Shown piece by piece: positions 61,261-64,000 of a stretch of DNA of 64,000 nucleotides. Made by a program: the position numbers and the translations under genes. This stretch comes from Acinetobacter sp. A2 (GTDB taxonomy: Bacteria > Pseudomonadota > Gammaproteobacteria > Pseudomonadales > Moraxellaceae), in contig NZ_JAAZQX010000002.1 of NCBI RefSeq assembly GCF_012371325.1, positions 1-64,000 on the forward strand, in the 5' to 3' direction. The notes under the pieces were generated by a model. The model ran no database searches. It was not told where the DNA came from and was given only the letters and a program-made list of their open reading frames with translations. Position 1 is the stretch's first letter. Every line of letters begins with the position of its first letter.

Positions 61261-62340
61261 ATGATTGGCGCATTGATGCTCGACATTGCAGGTACAGAGC
61301 TTACCCAAGAAGATATTGAACTATTACGCGCTCCGCAAGTCGGTGGCGTAATTTTATTTGCCCGAAATATCCAGTCACCTGCTCAAGTTCGTGCCTTAAC
61401 CGATCACATGCGCCAAGTCCGTCCAGATATTTTAATTGCAGTGGATCAGGAAGGTGGCAGAGTTCAACGCTTGAAACAAGGTTTTACCTTATTGCCTGCT
61501 ATGGGTAGATTTGGTGAACTGTACCAGACTGAACCAGAACGTGCGCTGAAACTTGCCGAAGAGTGTGGCTGGTTAATGGCCACCGAGGTGCTGGCTGTAG
61601 GTATTGATTTTAGTTTTGCACCCGTCTTGGATTTAAATGACATCAGCGATGTGATTGGAGATCGTGCTTTTGCTCAACAACCTGCCGACATTATTGCTTT
61701 GGCAGATGCCTTTTTACGCGGAATGCACCGCGCAGGTATGGCTACCACAGGCAAGCACTTTCCTGGACATGGTTCGGTTAAAGCGGATTCTCACGTGGCA
61801 GCCGCCATCGATTCACGTACCTTTGCAGAAATTCAGCGGCATGACCTGCAAACCTTTATCCAGTTGCAAAATCAGCTAGATGCCTTAATGCCTGCACATG
61901 TGATTTATGATCAAGTCGACCCAAACCCTGCTGGTTTTTCTGAATTTTGGTTACAACAAGTCTTGCGTCAAGATATGGGTTACGATGGCGTACTCTTTTC
62001 AGATGATTTAAGCATGCAAGCAGCCTGTGTTGCAGGCGATGCCGATGCCCGTTTGCGTGCAGCCTTAGCTGCAGGCTGTGATATGGGCTTGGTCTGCAAC
62101 AACCGTGCAGCGCAACAACTGGCTTTAAATGCGATTACGGATTTTCCTTTGCCTAATCAAGCTCGATTGGAACGTATGCGTGGCAAAATTCCTGCCCTAA
62201 ACACAGTTGAGTTGCGTGAAACCCTCGACTTGGGTGATGAATGGCGTACAGTGCGTGATCGCATCTTAACCTTTAAAGAACAAAGCGCAGCCTTATTGGC
62301 AGCGCAAGCCAGTCGAGACCCAACCGCTTATACAATTTAG
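61261..62340 (+). CDS. nagZ: beta-N-acetylhexosaminidase
   Basis: Cytosolic glycosidase that removes GlcNAc from anhydro-muropeptides in cell-wall recycling, supplying the signals that induce AmpC in some bacteria. The 359-residue family 3 barrel shows VDQEGGRVQRLKQGF, the characteristic KHFPGHGSVKADSHVAA loop with the acid/base His, and the nucleophile Asp in GVLFSDDLSMQAA. The start at 61261 gives MIGALMLDIAGTELTQED, typical for NagZ. It diverges from prc across 194 bases. A terminator follows. Confidence 0.95.
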   Translation: MIGALMLDIAGTELTQEDIELLRAPQVGGVILFARNIQSPAQVRALTDHMRQVRPDILIAVDQEGGRVQRLKQGFTLLPAMGRFGELYQTEPERALKLAEECGWLMATEVLAVGIDFSFAPVLDLNDISDVIGDRAFAQQPADIIALADAFLRGMHRAGMATTGKHFPGHGSVKADSHVAAAIDSRTFAEIQRHDLQTFIQLQNQLDALMPAHVIYDQVDPNPAGFSEFWLQQVLRQDMGYDGVLFSDDLSMQAACVAGDADARLRAALAAGCDMGLVCNNRAAQQLALNAITDFPLPNQARLERMRGKIPALNTVELRETLDLGDEWRTVRDRILTFKEQSAALLAAQASRDPTAYTI

Positions 62341-62418
62341 ATAAGCAGTACAAATAGTGCAGTTAAACCAAACTCAACCTGCACTTCATTTGAGAATCTG
62401 AGTATTACTTTTACGATA

Positions 62419-62446
62419 AAGAGACACGACAGCGTGTCTCTTTTTG
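62419..62446 (+). terminator. nagZ terminator
   Basis: AGAGACAC and GTGTCTCT pair around six bases and are followed by five T. Confidence 0.9.
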
Positions 62447-62567
62447 ATTATGATAAAATTTCTCATATTTTCAGCATGGCTTACATTCAGGATTTTGACC
62501 TGAGTTTATTTCTAAATAGCTGTGAAACCACATGACCACCATATAAAAAACTAAGGTCCAAATTCGT

Positions 62568-63482
62568 ATGACAAGAACCGTAATTTCCCAAGAAGATCAC
62601 TCGCAGAGTTCAGATACTTCCCCTGTAGCACCACCGCTATCTAAGCATCGCCATATTTCTTTTACTGCACATTACACGGGTTATATCTGGTATCAAATGG
62701 GCATATCACACCCCGTATTTGCAACCCGAAAAGGCAAGTTTTTAGCCAAATTGGTGCATCCTCTAGAAAACTGGGCAGAACGTCATGTGGGCGGAAGTAT
62801 GCGCAGCACACTCAAACAACGTCACCAAATGATTGATGCACATTTGAGCCAACTGATTCAGCAATATCCGCAACTACAAGTACTCGAAATTGCGTCTGGA
62901 CTGTCGCCACGCAGTTGGAACTTCCGACAAAAATTTCCTGAATTGAATTACCGTGAATTAGATTTGCCAGATATGGCAAAAATTAAGACTCAAGCTTTGC
63001 AACAAATTAATCCCGATGTGCCTGAAGTGCTCACAGGTGACATTTTCAGTGAATCTTTCCAAGATATTTTTGAAAATTTTGACCACTCGCAGCCGTTGGT
63101 CATTATTAGTGAAGGCTTGATTAACTACTTTAACTTAGACATGCTGCAACAGCTATTACAAGGCATGTGTAACTACACCCAAGACTTCCCAGAACTGCAT
63201 TATTTAACTGACATTTACCCTGAACCCGTTAAGAACAAATTGGCCAGTTTTATTTGGAGTTCGAGTCGCTTACTGAAATTTATGTCACGCAGTGCCTTCA
63301 CTTTCCATTTTCAATCTCCACAGCAATTGTCACAGTTTTTTCAAAGTGCAGGTTTTGAGCAAGTCAAGGTACAACAGCCACAGTTATATTTTTCCAGCGC
63401 CCCGCTAGATAACTCAAATGAAGAACATTTGGGCGATCTAGTCTGGATGATTCATGCCTACAAAAAAAATAGCGTGGCTTAG
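62568..63482 (+). CDS. class I SAM-dependent methyltransferase (LCM-like)
   Basis: A 304-residue protein with a Rossmann methyltransferase core. The SAM-binding motif I is VLEIASGLSPRSWNF, followed by the acidic residue in YRELDLPDMAKIKTQAL. The segment LVIISEGLINYFNLDMLQQL resembles the leucine carboxyl methyltransferase-like (PF04072-type) group, whose bacterial members have unknown substrates. The N-terminal 30 residues are Ser/Pro-rich and probably disordered. The stop codon lies in the loop of the terminator hairpin. It stands alone between nagZ and a convergent gene. Confidence 0.82.
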   Translation: MTRTVISQEDHSQSSDTSPVAPPLSKHRHISFTAHYTGYIWYQMGISHPVFATRKGKFLAKLVHPLENWAERHVGGSMRSTLKQRHQMIDAHLSQLIQQYPQLQVLEIASGLSPRSWNFRQKFPELNYRELDLPDMAKIKTQALQQINPDVPEVLTGDIFSESFQDIFENFDHSQPLVIISEGLINYFNLDMLQQLLQGMCNYTQDFPELHYLTDIYPEPVKNKLASFIWSSSRLLKFMSRSAFTFHFQSPQQLSQFFQSAGFEQVKVQQPQLYFSSAPLDNSNEEHLGDLVWMIHAYKKNSVA

Positions 63483-63494
63483 CACGCTATTTTC
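63466..63494. terminator. terminator hairpin overlapping the methyltransferase stop
   Basis: AATAGCGTG and CACGCTATT pair around GCTTAG, which includes the TAG-proximal stop of the methyltransferase gene. An A run precedes and T-rich sequence follows, so it can also serve the convergent PilZ-like gene. Confidence 0.8.
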
Positions 63495-63541
63495 ATTCTT
63501 TCTTATTCAAGTAATTTCAGCTCTATGAACTCACAACATCC

Positions 63542-63982
63542 CTAGCAGGCATATTCTAAATTTTGGGCAAGTGCTTTTTGACGCGCTACATAACGCAACA
63601 AACGCTCTGCTACATCAAAACTACCATGCTTAAACAATGCACGCAGTTGCGACCCTTCACTTTCAAAAATCAAGCATTCTATACTAAAGCTGCCTTCTTC
63701 ATCTTGTAGCTGCAAGGCCATATCCCGTTCAAATTGTGCTGCCTGTGCAGCCAACGTTGGATTTTCAAAATCAAGTAACACACCAAAGAAGTTTAAATCG
63801 ACAATGTGCGTGGCAACATTCAAATCAGAATGACGATGCTGCAAATGACTATGCGGGTTCTGTATAGCAATGCGAGCCTCACCACGACGCTCCATAGTCA
63901 GAAGCTGCGCACGTGTCATGGGAATAATACCCTCTAATTCCTGTATAGGCTCATCCCTTAAAAAAGTCGCAAATAAATTCAT
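63542..63982 (-). CDS. PilZ-like protein (candidate c-di-GMP receptor)
   Basis: A 146-residue protein with the two short elements of PilZ domains at plausible spacing: R-x-x-x-R (Arg33 and Arg37 in ERRGEARIA) and D-x-S-x-x-G, here Asp62-Leu-Asn64-Phe-Phe-Gly67 with Asn in place of Ser. A hydrophobic strand follows (GVLLDF), and a C-terminal helix (DVAERLLRYVARQKALAQN) closes the protein. If correct, it would bind cyclic-di-GMP. The Ser-to-Asn change and short length leave doubt. It is complete, starting 18 bases from the window end. Confidence 0.5.
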   Translation of the reverse strand: MNLFATFLRDEPIQELEGIIPMTRAQLLTMERRGEARIAIQNPHSHLQHRHSDLNVATHIVDLNFFGVLLDFENPTLAAQAAQFERDMALQLQDEEGSFSIECLIFESEGSQLRALFKHGSFDVAERLLRYVARQKALAQNLEYAC

Positions 63983-64000
63983 GGTTTCTTTGCGACGTTG

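Overview
This 64 kb window is a stretch of core chromosome from a gamma-proteobacterium, most probably an Acinetobacter (Moraxellaceae). The reasons are the AT-rich codon use, the monomeric NADP isocitrate dehydrogenase, the split PntA (alpha1/alpha2) transhydrogenase, the leuS-lptE-holA and cysM-exonuclease-rlmD-relA / gacS blocks, and many genes resembling Acinetobacter families. No species is assigned. No prophage, IS element, CRISPR array or toxin-antitoxin island was found. Accessory signal is confined to small repeats, gene remnants and a few unknown genes.

Layout. 1-3,850: ilvI-ilvH-ilvC (branched-chain amino acids) on the minus strand, with two degenerate copies of the ilvC 3' end behind ilvC and a possible 12-codon leader peptide in front of ilvI. 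4,400-9,400: a DUF4124 protein, then leuS-lptE-holA. 9,400-15,150: a bacteriohemerythrin diverging from a MacA-MacB-outer membrane factor export operon that carries a Fur-box-like site. 15,170-19,560: an orphan histidine kinase diverging from icd, which has a hairpin-rich leader. 19,750-28,640: tRNA-Leu(CAA), queA, a DUF3137-like/LemA pair, a GGDEF remnant, two small unknown genes, then tgt-yajC-secD-secF. 28,650-35,020 (minus): a phosphopantetheinyl transferase, then cysM-exonuclease-rlmD-relA. 35,330-41,450: the BarA/GacS hybrid kinase, a crotonase-fold protein, a tartronate semialdehyde reductase-like/Hyi pair and rsfS. 41,600-44,550 (minus): pntA1-pntA2-pntB. 45,400-48,320: EamA and MFS transporters and a HEPN-like protein. 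48,380-51,300: dusA, tcdA, tatD. 51,300-53,210: two paralogous DUF3298-like lipoproteins. 53,300-63,980: prfC, two unknown genes, an MHYT-GGDEF-EAL protein, prc, nagZ, a SAM methyltransferase and a PilZ-like protein.

Functional themes. Amino-acid supply (ilvIHC, cysM) sits near stringent response (relA) and translation or tRNA-modification genes (leuS, queA, tgt, dusA, tcdA, rlmD, prfC, rsfS). Envelope functions are LptE, SecDF-YajC, Prc, NagZ and MacAB. Signalling consists of GacS, the orphan kinase, the MHYT-GGDEF-EAL protein and a PilZ-like protein. The observations most worth following are the repeated ilvC tail with near-perfect palindromes, the Fur-like box before the MacAB trio, the ilvI leader ORF, the GGDEF remnant, a HEPN-like protein lacking the RNase motif, and a crotonase with one catalytic Glu replaced by Gln.

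No tool was run. Family names rest on motifs recognised by eye, and hairpins on visual complementarity.
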